From: Betaproteobacteria bacterium
GTDB taxonomy: Bacteria > Pseudomonadota > Gammaproteobacteria > Burkholderiales > SG8-41
Assembly: GCA_947467315.1 (NCBI GenBank)
Contig: CANIID010000003.1
Coordinates: 1 to 49,699, forward strand
Direction: 5' to 3'
DNA: 49,699 nt
Part shown: positions 42,331 to 49,699 of the stretch, in pieces
Numbering within the stretch: position 1 is the first letter of the stretch
Layout: each line of letters starts with the position of its first letter
Notes under the pieces: generated by a model
Database searches by the model: none
Told to the model about the DNA's origin: nothing
What the model saw: only the letters and a program-made list of their open reading frames with translations
Program-made: the position numbers and the translations under genes

Positions 42331-42798
42331 ATGCACGCGATTGATGATCGGCTGGCAAAACTGGGCGTGACGCTGCCCGATGCGCCATCGCCGGCGGCGA
42401 ACTATCTGCCGTACACCGTCACCGGCAATCAGGTGTGGATCGCGGGGCAGGCAGCGGTTGTCGATGGAAAACACCAATGCGTGGGACGGCTCGGCACCGA
42501 AGTCAGCGTGGCAGACGGCAAGGCGGCGGCGCGGCTGGCCGCGATCAATGTGCTGGCGCAAGTCAAAGCGGCGTGCGGCGGTGATTGGAACAAACTCGTG
42601 CGCTGCATTCGACTTTGCGGCTACCTCAACGCAACGCCAGAATTCGCGGATCATCCGCAGGTGCTGGATGGCGCGTCAGATTTTTTGGTGGCGGTGTTGG
42701 GCGATGCGGGCAAACATGTGCGCAGTGTGTTGGGCGCGTCGTCGCTGCGCAGCGGCACGGCGTTGGTGATTGATGCGGTATTTGAGATTAAAGGATAA
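42331..42798 (+). CDS. RidA (YjgF/YER057c/UK114) family protein
   Basis: The 155-residue protein has the family pattern 'AANYLPYTVTGNQVWIAGQA', 'GGDWNKLVRCIRLCGYLNAT' and 'KHVRSVLGASSLRSGTALVI', which supplies the conserved Arg. RidA proteins hydrolyse reactive enamine/imine intermediates released by PLP dehydratases. The two PLP enzymes encoded 2-4 kb away make this role plausible. A GTG at 42328 adjoins the ATG and is an alternative start. The stop TAA at 42796 is also the first base triplet of the AT-rich motif preceding the next gene. Confidence 0.85.
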   Translation: MHAIDDRLAKLGVTLPDAPSPAANYLPYTVTGNQVWIAGQAAVVDGKHQCVGRLGTEVSVADGKAAARLAAINVLAQVKAACGGDWNKLVRCIRLCGYLNATPEFADHPQVLDGASDFLVAVLGDAGKHVRSVLGASSLRSGTALVIDAVFEIKG

Positions 42799-42825
42799 GC
42801 ATATGTTTTTATTGAGTAATTTTAA
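42796..42825. repeat. AT-rich gene-edge motif, copy C
   Basis: TAAGCATATGTTTTTATTGA plus GTAATTTTAA spans the RidA stop and the first codons of the next gene, encoding MFLLSNF. It is very similar to the motifs at 14953 and 23411. Confidence 0.5.
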
Positions 42826-43792
42826 GCGTAACGGGATGGTGTGTGCCGCGGTTTTGTTGCTGTGTGCGCCGGTGTTTGCGCAAAGCTGGAAGCCCGAAAA
42901 GCCGGTGGACATCATCATCGGCACCACGCCCGGCGGCCCGCAGGATCGCCAGGGCCGTTTGATCCAGCGCATTTTTCAGGAGCGCAAACTGTTTGAACAA
43001 ACCTCGTCGGTATCGAACCGGCCCGGCGGCGGCGGTGCGGTGGCGCTGGCCTACATGGCGAACCACAAGGGTGATGCGCATTACATCCAAATCGTCGCGC
43101 AGCCGCTGATCAGCAACCACGTGGCGGGCCGCAGCAAACAACACTTCACGGATTTTTCGCCGATTGCGATTTTTGCGGTGGAGTATGTGACGCTGGTGGT
43201 GCGCGCCGATTCACCGATCAAGGATGCGCGTGAGTTCATCGCGGCGATGCGGAAAGACCCGACGGCGTACTCGGTGGCCATCGGCACCGTGGTTGGCAAC
43301 GCCACGCACTCGTCGTACGCACACGCGATGAAAGCGGCCGGGGTGGACGTGAGGCGCCTGCGCTCGGTGGCGTTTAACTCCGGCTCGGAAGGCATGACCG
43401 CGGCGATGGGCGGGCATGTGGATGCGGCAGCGGGTTCGGTGTCCACCGTGTTGCCGCATGTTCGCTCCGGCAAACTGCGCGTGCTCGCCATCGGCGCACC
43501 CAAGCGCTGGGAGGGTGAGCTTGCCAGCGTGCCGACATGGAAAGAACTCGGCATCGACAGCGCGCAGGACTTATGGCGCGGCCTCGCCGGGCCGCCCGGA
43601 TTCACGGCGGCGCAGACGGCATTTTGGGACGCCACCATCGCGCGCACCGTCAAAGACCCGGAGTGGATCAAGGATGTCGAGCGCAATCTCGCAGCGAACG
43701 TTTACAAGAACAGCGCCGACACCGTGAAGCACTGGCAGGCGGAGTACGCCGATGTGAAGGCGCTGTTTATCGAGATGGGGTTGGCGAAGTAA
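42803..43792 (+). CDS. Divergent Bug/TctC-like periplasmic binding protein
   Basis: The 329-residue protein has a signal peptide (residues ~12-27, 'MVCAAVLLLCAPVFAQ'). The mature protein shows the Bug plan in altered form: 'VDIIIGTTPGGPQDRQGRLI', 'SNRPGGGGAVALAYMANHKG', and a distinct second half ('GGHVDAAAGSVSTVLPHVRS'). The NRPGG motif is kept but PPDGYT is missing, so the ligand is likely different from the other four. ATG 42803 lies inside the AT-rich motif; ATG 42836 would also leave a complete signal peptide. It follows the RidA gene by four bases. Confidence 0.8.
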   Translation: MFLLSNFKRNGMVCAAVLLLCAPVFAQSWKPEKPVDIIIGTTPGGPQDRQGRLIQRIFQERKLFEQTSSVSNRPGGGGAVALAYMANHKGDAHYIQIVAQPLISNHVAGRSKQHFTDFSPIAIFAVEYVTLVVRADSPIKDAREFIAAMRKDPTAYSVAIGTVVGNATHSSYAHAMKAAGVDVRRLRSVAFNSGSEGMTAAMGGHVDAAAGSVSTVLPHVRSGKLRVLAIGAPKRWEGELASVPTWKELGIDSAQDLWRGLAGPPGFTAAQTAFWDATIARTVKDPEWIKDVERNLAANVYKNSADTVKHWQAEYADVKALFIEMGLAK

Positions 43793-43884
43793 TGTGGTCT
43801 CCGTTAAAAGCCAAAGCGTCACTGCGGAAGTGCAAATAAATTTCAAGGCGGATACGCTGAATTAGCGTCCGCGTCGATCCCCCC

Positions 43885-45270
43885 ATGAATCAATGCACTC
43901 GGCCCCGCCTTGCCAAACTTGCTCTGGTGGTTTCCGTTCTGGCGGGCATGGGTTGCTTACTTCCCGCGCCGTCGCCGCAGGCGCAGGATATTCCGCATGA
44001 GCAGTTTGTTCGCTCGCTGGCGGACGCCATCGATCAGGCTTCCCTGACGCCGCGCGAGCGGCTTGGCCTGCATCTGTTTTTCGATGTCAACCTGTCGGAG
44101 CCCGCCGGTTTGGCGTGCGCGTCGTGCCACGATCCCCGGCGCGCCTTCACCGGCAACAACAACACCCTGATCGGCGTGGCGCTGGGTAGCCGCTCCGATC
44201 AGTTCGGCACGCGCGACGCGCCCACCATCATGTATCTGGCCACCACGCCGCGCTTTAGCAGGCATGGCATCGTCGAGCAGGATGGCAAGCGCTTGCCGGC
44301 GGGCGGCCATTTCTGGGATGGCCGTGCCGACACGCTGGAAGAACAGGCCAAGCAGCCGTTCTTCAATCCGGTGGAAATGAACAATACGGATACCGCTTCG
44401 CTGATCGCCAAGGTCGCGAAGAGCGTGTACGCGGCGGAATTTCGCAAGGTGTGGGGAGACAAAAGTTTTAATCATCCCGAAACGGCGCTCGACGCGGTGG
44501 CGGCCTCGATCGCCGCCTTTGAACGCACGCGCGTATTCCAGCCGTTTAGCTCGAAATTCGATTACGTGATGCGCGGGCAGGCGGCATTCACCGAACAGGA
44601 GCAGCGCGGCCTGAGTCTTTTTAACATCCGGCAAAAAGGCAATTGCGCACAGTGCCATACTGTTGATGCCGCGTCACGCGATCCGCAGAAGTCGCTGTTT
44701 ACGGATTTCAGTTTCCGCGCGCTGGGTCTGCCGCGCAGCACGCGCATTCCGAACAATGCCGATCCGGCGTTTATCGATCTGGGCTTGTGCGAGCGCGTGC
44801 CGGTGGCGGGCGCAAAGCTGCCGGTAGCGGTCACCAAACCAACGGTGACGGACCCCGCAACCTGCGGCCTGTTCAAAACGCCAACGCTGCGCAATATCGC
44901 CATCACCGCGCCGTACATGCATAACGGCCTGTTCGATACTCTGCGCGACGCGGTGGCGTTCTACGCCACCCGCGATACCGATCCCGCGCGGTGGTATGCC
45001 GAGGGAAAAAGGTTTAACGACTTGTCGGAAAAGTATCACGCCAACGTCGATGTCGATACGCCGCCCTATCAGCGCCGTCCGCAGCAGCGCGCGCAACTCA
45101 CCGACGCGGAAATCGACGATATCGTCGCGTTTTTGTACACGCTGACCGACGGCTACACGCCGCCGGGAAGCATGCGCCCAACGGCTGAAACGACGGTTAC
45201 GCCGCCGCAATCTCCAAATCCATACCCTTCGCAACCAGCTTCGTCCCCAGTTTCGCCCCGCGAGTATTGA
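43885..45270 (+). CDS. Di-haem cytochrome c peroxidase (MauG/CcpA family)
   Basis: The 461-residue protein has a signal peptide (core LALVVSVLAGMGCLL, cleavage near AQA). There are two c-type haem sites: C78-x2-C81-H82 ('CASCHDPRRAF') and C254-x2-C257-H258 ('CAQCHTV'). 'FFNPVEMNNTD' and 'APYMHNGLFDTLRDAV' are typical. It reduces hydrogen peroxide with electrons from a cytochrome or, as in MauG, performs oxidative protein modification, in the periplasm. The last ~25 residues are Pro/Ser/Thr-rich and are encoded by DNA antisense to the end of the CapA-like gene, a 74-bp convergent overlap. Confidence 0.9.
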   Translation: MNQCTRPRLAKLALVVSVLAGMGCLLPAPSPQAQDIPHEQFVRSLADAIDQASLTPRERLGLHLFFDVNLSEPAGLACASCHDPRRAFTGNNNTLIGVALGSRSDQFGTRDAPTIMYLATTPRFSRHGIVEQDGKRLPAGGHFWDGRADTLEEQAKQPFFNPVEMNNTDTASLIAKVAKSVYAAEFRKVWGDKSFNHPETALDAVAASIAAFERTRVFQPFSSKFDYVMRGQAAFTEQEQRGLSLFNIRQKGNCAQCHTVDAASRDPQKSLFTDFSFRALGLPRSTRIPNNADPAFIDLGLCERVPVAGAKLPVAVTKPTVTDPATCGLFKTPTLRNIAITAPYMHNGLFDTLRDAVAFYATRDTDPARWYAEGKRFNDLSEKYHANVDVDTPPYQRRPQQRAQLTDAEIDDIVAFLYTLTDGYTPPGSMRPTAETTVTPPQSPNPYPSQPASSPVSPREY

Positions 45271-46237
45271 GTTCGCCCAACTCTTTGCCTTCATTCGCCG
45301 GATCGCAGAAGTAAGTTTCGTTCAGATCGTTGTGGCGTACGAACTTGATCGCCACTTTCGACACCGCTTTTTTCTCCACGTTGACCAGCGCGATCATGCC
45401 CAGCCAGTCGCCGTGTTTGCGCCCACCGTGGCCGGTGTGGAAGCAGAAGCTGCCGAGGCCGTAGAGGATGGTTTTGCCTTTATAAATTTCGGTGGGGAGC
45501 GAGTAGTGCGGGCCGTGGCCCATCACGATGTCCGCGCCGCTGTCGATGGCGGCGTGCGCGATCAGCGGCATGTAATCGAGCACGTCTTTGTGGAGACCCC
45601 AGTGGCAGGAGGCCACCAGGATGTCACATTGCTTGCGCAGCGCCGCTACATCATCCTTGAACAGTTGCAGATGTTTGGCATCGGGCCAGGTCAGAATTTC
45701 TGGCGGAATGCCGGGGCGATTCGCGGGCGGAACATCCGGGCGTGTTTTGTGCAGCGGCAATTGGTACGCGGTGTGGCCTTTGATGGTGGCGACGCCGGCG
45801 GTGTGCGTGGTGGCCTCGTGATTGGTGGGCCAATACACGGAAGTGCGCTGCAAAAAGCCGTAACGCACGCCATTTTTCTCGATGATCACCGGTGCGTAGG
45901 CTGCTTCGCGATTGGCGCCGGCACCGGTGTGCTTGACGCCGATTTCGTCCAGACGTGCGACCGAGCCTGTAATGGCGGCCTCGCCGTAGTTGACGTTATT
46001 CGCAATGCCTACCGCGTCGATGCCCGCGTATTTTAGCGATTCACCCGCCGGGCCCGGCGTGGCAAAGAAGCCTTCGTTGTCCCAGGTGTGTCCGCCCGGC
46101 GGCGCGTAGAGGCAGCATTCCATATTGGAAAAGCGCACGTCGGCCGTTTTGAATTCGTCGATGGTTTTGCGAAACGGCACGGTCGGGTCAGTGACGTTCA
46201 TCAGATTGATGTCGCCGGTGAGGATGAGTTGGGCCAT
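45197..46237 (-). CDS. CapA-like metallophosphatase-fold protein
   Basis: The 346 residues start at ATG 46237, which gives the family start 'AQLILTGDINLM'; the frame is open further upstream without protein-like content. Motifs are 'GDINLM', 'FSNMECCLY', 'GIANNVNYGE', 'ASCHWGLHKDV' and 'VMGHGPHYSLP', the metal-binding pattern of CapA/PgsA proteins involved in poly-gamma-glutamate capsule synthesis. No other capsule genes are present and there is no signal or membrane segment, so it is likely a stand-alone hydrolase of unknown substrate. Its 3' end overlaps the peroxidase gene by 74 bp in opposite orientation. Confidence 0.85.
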   Translation of the reverse strand: MAQLILTGDINLMNVTDPTVPFRKTIDEFKTADVRFSNMECCLYAPPGGHTWDNEGFFATPGPAGESLKYAGIDAVGIANNVNYGEAAITGSVARLDEIGVKHTGAGANREAAYAPVIIEKNGVRYGFLQRTSVYWPTNHEATTHTAGVATIKGHTAYQLPLHKTRPDVPPANRPGIPPEILTWPDAKHLQLFKDDVAALRKQCDILVASCHWGLHKDVLDYMPLIAHAAIDSGADIVMGHGPHYSLPTEIYKGKTILYGLGSFCFHTGHGGRKHGDWLGMIALVNVEKKAVSKVAIKFVRHNDLNETYFCDPANEGKELGELNTRGAKLGTKLVAKGMDLEIAAA

Positions 46238-46376
46238 GGGAAATCCTTGAGTGGAATGAGCGAGGGAGAAGCTCGATTGTATGCAATACACCGCGCCGCG
46301 CACAACTCGCGTGACATCGGGCGTTACATTATGGAATGCCCGCGCGGTGGTAGCATCGGCGGCGAGAGGAGGGCGT

Positions 46377-47354
46377 ATGAAACCCGTATTGAATTTGCTG
46401 AATGGTTGCATCATGGCCTACGTGGCATGTGTGGCGGGGGCCGCGCTGGCGCAAGCCCCCTATCCCGCGAAGCCCATCCGCTTGCTGATCGGCGCGCCGC
46501 CCGGCGGCGGCAACGATGTGCTGGGCCGCGTGGTGGCGCAACGGTTGACCGACCGCATCGGGCAACAAGTGGTGGTCGAGAATCGCGGCGGAGCGGGGCA
46601 AACCATCGCTGGCGAGATTGCCGCGAAATCGCCGCCCGACGGTTACACGGTGCTGCTGGTGTCGTCGAGCTTCATGATTTCAACACTGGTGTATCCCAAA
46701 CTGCCTTACGACACGCTGCGTGATTTTGCCGCCATCACACAGATCGCCACCATTCCCCAAATGTTGGTGGTGCATCCCTCGCTGCCGGTGAAGACCGGCC
46801 CCGATTTGATTGCGCTGGCGAAGAAAAATCCTGGGGCGTTGATGTACGGCTCGGGTGGCAATGGCTCTACGCAACATCTGGGCGCGGAGTTGTTCAAGGT
46901 GTTGACGAAAACCAGCATGGTTCATCTGCCTTTCAAAGGCGCGGGGCCTGCGATCGCTGCGATGCTGTCGGGTGATGTGCAGGTGTTCTTTTCCACTGTG
47001 CCGTCGGTGCAGCCGTTGGCGCAGTCCGGCAAATTGAAAGCCATCGCGGCGGCGGTGGCCAAACGCATACCCACGCTGCCGGAGCTGCCCACACTCGAAG
47101 AGCAAGGCGTGCGCGGCATGGACATCAGCGGCAATTACGGCTTGTTGGCGCCCGCGGGAACGCCCGCGCCGGTGATTCGCTATCTGAACGAAGAAGTGGG
47201 TAAGTTATTGATCACCCCGGAGGTTCGCGATTACCTGGCGAAACAGGGCGCGTTTGTCGCGCCGAGCACACCCGCGCAGTTTCAGGCGCAGGTAAAGACG
47301 GAGATCGAAAAGTGGCGCGAGGTGGTGCGGATTTCCGGCATGAAGCCGGATTGA
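46377..47354 (+). CDS. Bug/TctC-family periplasmic solute-binding protein
   Basis: The 325 residues start at ATG 46377, four bases after a strong GAGGAGGG ribosome-binding site. The signal peptide covers residues ~1-26 ('IMAYVACVAGAALAQ'). Motifs are 'IRLLIGAPPGGGNDVLGRV', 'VVENRGGAGQTIAGEIAAKS', 'PPDGYTVLLV' and 'PFKGAGPAIAAMLSG'. It diverges from the CapA-like gene (139 bp apart) and precedes the PQQ dehydrogenase by 92 bp on the same strand. A shared transcript could couple uptake of a substrate to its oxidation, but this is inferred. Confidence 0.9.
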   Translation: MKPVLNLLNGCIMAYVACVAGAALAQAPYPAKPIRLLIGAPPGGGNDVLGRVVAQRLTDRIGQQVVVENRGGAGQTIAGEIAAKSPPDGYTVLLVSSSFMISTLVYPKLPYDTLRDFAAITQIATIPQMLVVHPSLPVKTGPDLIALAKKNPGALMYGSGGNGSTQHLGAELFKVLTKTSMVHLPFKGAGPAIAAMLSGDVQVFFSTVPSVQPLAQSGKLKAIAAAVAKRIPTLPELPTLEEQGVRGMDISGNYGLLAPAGTPAPVIRYLNEEVGKLLITPEVRDYLAKQGAFVAPSTPAQFQAQVKTEIEKWREVVRISGMKPD

Positions 47355-47446
47355 CGGCTCTCGCAGTTTTGCGGAAATTGACACACGCACTCGCGCGCCG
47401 GATACTGGCGACCGCGTTGAAATAATCTTCACCAAGGGGGGGGCGT

Positions 47447-49123
47447 ATGAAAAATCTGTTTATTGGCGTGGCCATTCTGGCCGCAAGCAGTTTTACCGTG
47501 CAAGCGCAAACGCAGCAGGATCTAAATCGCGACGGTAACGGTGGCAGCACTGACAACGTGCTGACGTATGGCATGGGCTATCACCAGCAGCGTTTCAGCA
47601 AGCTGGATCAGATCAACAAGAACACGGTTAAGCGCATGGTGCCGGTGTGGAGCGCGTCGCTGGGCAATGAATACGGCGAACAAGGGCAACCGTTTGTTCA
47701 CAACGGCGTGATGTATGCCGCCAACGTCAAGCGCGTGATCGCCATCGATATCGGCACGGGCCGGCAGTTGTGGAATTTCGATCTCGAGTGGGATGCGGGG
47801 GTGCCGCGCGTGGTGTGTTGCGGGCTGAACAACCGTGGTGTCGCCTTGTTTGACGGCAAGGTGTACGTGGCCGCGATCGATGCGCACATCTACGCGCTGG
47901 ACGCCAAGACCGGCAAGCAAGTGTGGAAATCCAAGATTGCCGAGTGGAAAGAAGGCTACTCGATCACCGGTGCGCCCAGCGTGGTCAACGGCATCGTGAT
48001 GAGCGGCATGACCGGCGGCGAATTCGGCGTGCGTGGCTTCGTGGTGGGTCTGGATGCGCAGACCGGCAAGGAAGCGTGGCGTCGTCACACCACGCCCGAT
48101 CCGAGTGAGAAAGCCTACGCGACCTGGCCGCAGGACGACTCCTACAAACGCGGCGGCGCGTCGACCTGGATTACCGGGTCGTATGATCCGGAACTCGATC
48201 TTTCCTATTGGGGCACCAGCAACGGCGGCCCATGGACCTGGAAGGCGCGTCCGGGCGACAACCTGTGGGTGGCCTCGGTGATCGCGATTCGTCCGAAGAC
48301 CGGCGAAATCGCCTGGCACTATCAATGGACGCCGGCGGAAACCTACGACTACGACGGCAACAATGAAAACGTGCTGGGCGAGCTCACGGTTAACGGCCAG
48401 AAACGCAAGGTGTTAATGCACGCGGATCGCAACGGCTTGTTGTACGTGCTGGATCGCGCCACGGGTGAAGTGCTCGCGGGCAATCCGTACGTGAAGACCA
48501 ACTGGGCGACCGGCGTGGATCTGAAAACCGGCCGTGTGGTCGAGACCGATGTCGCCAAGCGCCTGCGCGCGGGCGAAAAAGTTGAACTCGAGCCGCGCTG
48601 GACCGGCGGCAAGAACTGGATGCCGATGGCCTTCAACCCGTCCACCGAGCGGCTCTATTTCTCGATGCTCGAGGAAACCGCGATTTTTCAGTTGAACAAG
48701 GATCTGCCATCGTACAAGCCGGGTGAGCGCTATGTGGGTGTCACCACCGACACCAAGGCGCGTGATAAGAGCCTGCCCTGGGGCTACTGGGGTGCCGTGC
48801 TTCCGATGACCGGCAAGCCTGCGTGGCGTACACCGTTGATTGATCTGCCGAGTTGGTCGGGCGCGATGGTGACGGCGGGTGGTCTGGTATTTACCGGCAA
48901 TACGTCGGGCGACTTCGCTGCGCTGGATGAAGCGAGCGGCAAAGTGCTGTGGCAGTTTAAAACGCCGTCGGGTGTGAATTCGCAGCCCATCACCTACACC
49001 TACAAAGGCAAGCAATACGTGTCGGTGTTTTCTGGACTGGGCGGCGGTGCGTCGTCGCGGCGCGAGACCGCGGGCAAAGTGTTGCCCGCCGGAACCGTGT
49101 GGACATTCGCGTTGGTGGATTGA
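47447..49123 (+). CDS. PQQ-dependent alcohol dehydrogenase with lanthanide-type metal site
   Basis: The 558-residue periplasmic quinoprotein of the methanol/ethanol type has a signal peptide (1-21, cleavage at AQA/Q). The eight-bladed propeller carries the vicinal disulfide C124-C125 ('VVCCGLNN'). Metal/PQQ residues are E192 ('GGEFGVRG'), N259 ('YWGTSNGG') and catalytic D301 in 'ETYDYDGNNE'. The additional Asp303 two residues later is the signature separating lanthanide-dependent enzymes (XoxF, ExaF/PedH) from calcium ones, which have Ala or Ser there. It is shorter than XoxF (~600). The start has a G-rich Shine-Dalgarno. A terminator and a cytochrome c gene follow. Substrate unknown. Confidence 0.88.
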   Translation: MKNLFIGVAILAASSFTVQAQTQQDLNRDGNGGSTDNVLTYGMGYHQQRFSKLDQINKNTVKRMVPVWSASLGNEYGEQGQPFVHNGVMYAANVKRVIAIDIGTGRQLWNFDLEWDAGVPRVVCCGLNNRGVALFDGKVYVAAIDAHIYALDAKTGKQVWKSKIAEWKEGYSITGAPSVVNGIVMSGMTGGEFGVRGFVVGLDAQTGKEAWRRHTTPDPSEKAYATWPQDDSYKRGGASTWITGSYDPELDLSYWGTSNGGPWTWKARPGDNLWVASVIAIRPKTGEIAWHYQWTPAETYDYDGNNENVLGELTVNGQKRKVLMHADRNGLLYVLDRATGEVLAGNPYVKTNWATGVDLKTGRVVETDVAKRLRAGEKVELEPRWTGGKNWMPMAFNPSTERLYFSMLEETAIFQLNKDLPSYKPGERYVGVTTDTKARDKSLPWGYWGAVLPMTGKPAWRTPLIDLPSWSGAMVTAGGLVFTGNTSGDFAALDEASGKVLWQFKTPSGVNSQPITYTYKGKQYVSVFSGLGGGASSRRETAGKVLPAGTVWTFALVD

Positions 49124-49161
49124 TCGTTAACGCGTCATATCTGGCACACGTTAGTATCATC

Positions 49162-49191
49162 ATCCCACCGGCGCAAACCGGTGGGATTTTT
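49162..49191 (+). terminator. Rho-independent terminator
   Basis: ATCCCACCGG-CGCAAA-CCGGTGGGAT has perfect 10-bp arms followed by TTTT. It lies 38 bp after the dehydrogenase stop and 35 bp before the cytochrome start, so the cytochrome may need read-through or its own promoter. Confidence 0.92.
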
Positions 49192-49225
49192 GTTGCACAT
49201 GAAGTAATATAACCAATTGATTATT

Positions 49226-49549
49226 ATGAAGAATTTTAATATTGCGGGTGGTGCGTTGGGCATACTCGGCGCACTGATGATGGCAAGCGCGCTGGCACAG
49301 GATTTCCCCGCAGAACAAATCAAGCTCGGTTCGGATACCTATGCGCGGCATTGCTCGCCGTGTCACGGCTCGCGCATGAAAAATCCCGAAGGGGCGTTTG
49401 ATCTGCCGACCTTTCCGAAAGACCAGAAAAGCCGTTTTCTGACTTCCGTGGGCAAGGGCAAGAACAGCATGCCGCCATGGGACGGGCTGCTGAAGCCGGA
49501 AGAAATCGAAGCCCTGTGGGCCTACGTTTACACGGGCGACAACAATTAG
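49226..49549 (+). CDS. Periplasmic c-type cytochrome, probable electron acceptor of the PQQ dehydrogenase
   Basis: The 107-residue mono-haem cytochrome has a signal peptide (~1-24, 'GALGILGALMMASALAQ'). The haem site 'HCSPCHG' lies near residues 42-48 and an axial-ligand Met is probable in 'GKNSMPPWDG'. It resembles small class I cytochromes that follow PQQ alcohol dehydrogenases, shorter than XoxG/cytochrome cL. I took ATG 49226; an in-frame ATT codon upstream at 49217 is unnecessary. The start lies inside an AT-rich motif (49210-49230) without a clear Shine-Dalgarno. It would pass electrons from the quinoprotein to a terminal oxidase. Confidence 0.85.
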   Translation: MKNFNIAGGALGILGALMMASALAQDFPAEQIKLGSDTYARHCSPCHGSRMKNPEGAFDLPTFPKDQKSRFLTSVGKGKNSMPPWDGLLKPEEIEALWAYVYTGDNN

Positions 49550-49699
49550 CGGTGGTACCGCGCGGGTGCCGAAGCTCAACGAGTTGTAGAAGTTGGGCCT
49601 TGATCTGACAGCCAGTGTCAGAACACATATCGGGCGACAGGCTACCCTCTGCCAACTCCCGCAGTGAAGTGGGATTCCGGAAATGGCGGCTCATCGGCC
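49550..49699. other. Terminal 150 bp without assignable gene
   Basis: After the cytochrome stop no protein is recognisable. A small palindrome TGACA-GCCAG-TGTCA lies at 49606-49620. A minus-strand frame is open toward the window edge but overlaps the cytochrome gene in its distal part and resembles nothing I know. Confidence 0.4.

Noticed and set aside
43840..43875. Hairpin GCGGATACGCT-GAATT-AGCGTCCGC as a terminator
   Set aside because: The stem has a bulge and no T-run follows. It is also very close to the peroxidase start.
45197..46237. Part of a capsule (poly-gamma-glutamate) operon
   Set aside because: No capB/capC-type ligase genes are present and the protein lacks a membrane anchor.
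49550..49699. Minus-strand open frame at the right edge as a gene
   Set aside because: It runs antisense into the cytochrome gene and matches nothing recognisable. Sequence beyond the window is needed to judge it.

Overview
The window reads as a GC-rich (about 60% by eye) betaproteobacterial chromosome, most likely Burkholderiales. The best taxonomic clue is five separate Bug/TctC-type periplasmic solute-binding proteins, a family greatly expanded in that order. They sit among many CoA-dependent catabolic genes and several classes of intergenic palindromic repeat. No rRNA, tRNA, CRISPR array or phage module was seen.

Layout. (1) 1-8030: the 3' end of an ISAzo13-type insertion sequence abuts a large outer-membrane-protein gene that has lost its 5' end. 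That gene overlaps by 4 bp a 1607-residue secreted DUF11-type protein carrying seven tandem ~133-residue modules, each with one cysteine pair. (2) 8137-20240: a same-strand catabolic block. It holds a quinone oxidoreductase, a family III CoA-transferase, a MenB/BadI-type hydrolase, an acyl-CoA ligase, an enoyl-CoA hydratase, a short-chain dehydrogenase, an acyl-CoA dehydrogenase, a 3-hydroxyacyl-CoA dehydrogenase split over two genes, an alpha-methylacyl-CoA racemase-like protein and a second quinone oxidoreductase. Role for role, the middle of the block matches the ligase, dehydrogenase, hydratase, dehydrogenase and ring-opening hydrolase sequence used to degrade cyclohexanecarboxylate to pimelyl-CoA, so I propose catabolism of an alicyclic carboxylic acid. 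(3) 20313-23394: a maleate-isomerase-like enzyme, two small alpha/beta-barrel-like proteins and a Bug protein, closed by a strong terminator. (4) 23432-30973: a divergent SDR, an exported lysine-rich low-complexity protein, a Bug protein, a Cache-HAMP-GGDEF diguanylate cyclase, then a B12-binding radical SAM gene with two small membrane-protein genes and a divergent XRE regulator. (5) 31012-31581: an orphan protein that may have a PD-(D/E)XK nuclease fold. (6) 31738-42798: MmgE/PrpD, HyuA and HyuB with a SUKH-family gene wedged between them, a class V aminotransferase, a threonine-synthase-like PLP enzyme, a Bug protein, a dienelactone hydrolase and a RidA-like protein. This looks like catabolism of a cyclic amide or amino acid. 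(7) 42803-49549: two Bug proteins, a di-haem peroxidase, a CapA-like protein, and a PQQ alcohol dehydrogenase with the lanthanide-type Asp-x-Asp signature followed by its probable cytochrome c.

Structures the genes do not explain: two loci (11556-11751, 16161-16331) in which 34-bp inverted arms of one repeat family enclose a palindromic repeat of another; a family of AT-rich ~25-nt motifs at gene edges; a pair of C-rich double hairpins, one of which seems to supply a ribosome-binding site; and a 74-bp direct repeat bracketing the radical SAM gene.

All identifications come from reading the sequence and remembered family motifs. No database search was run.
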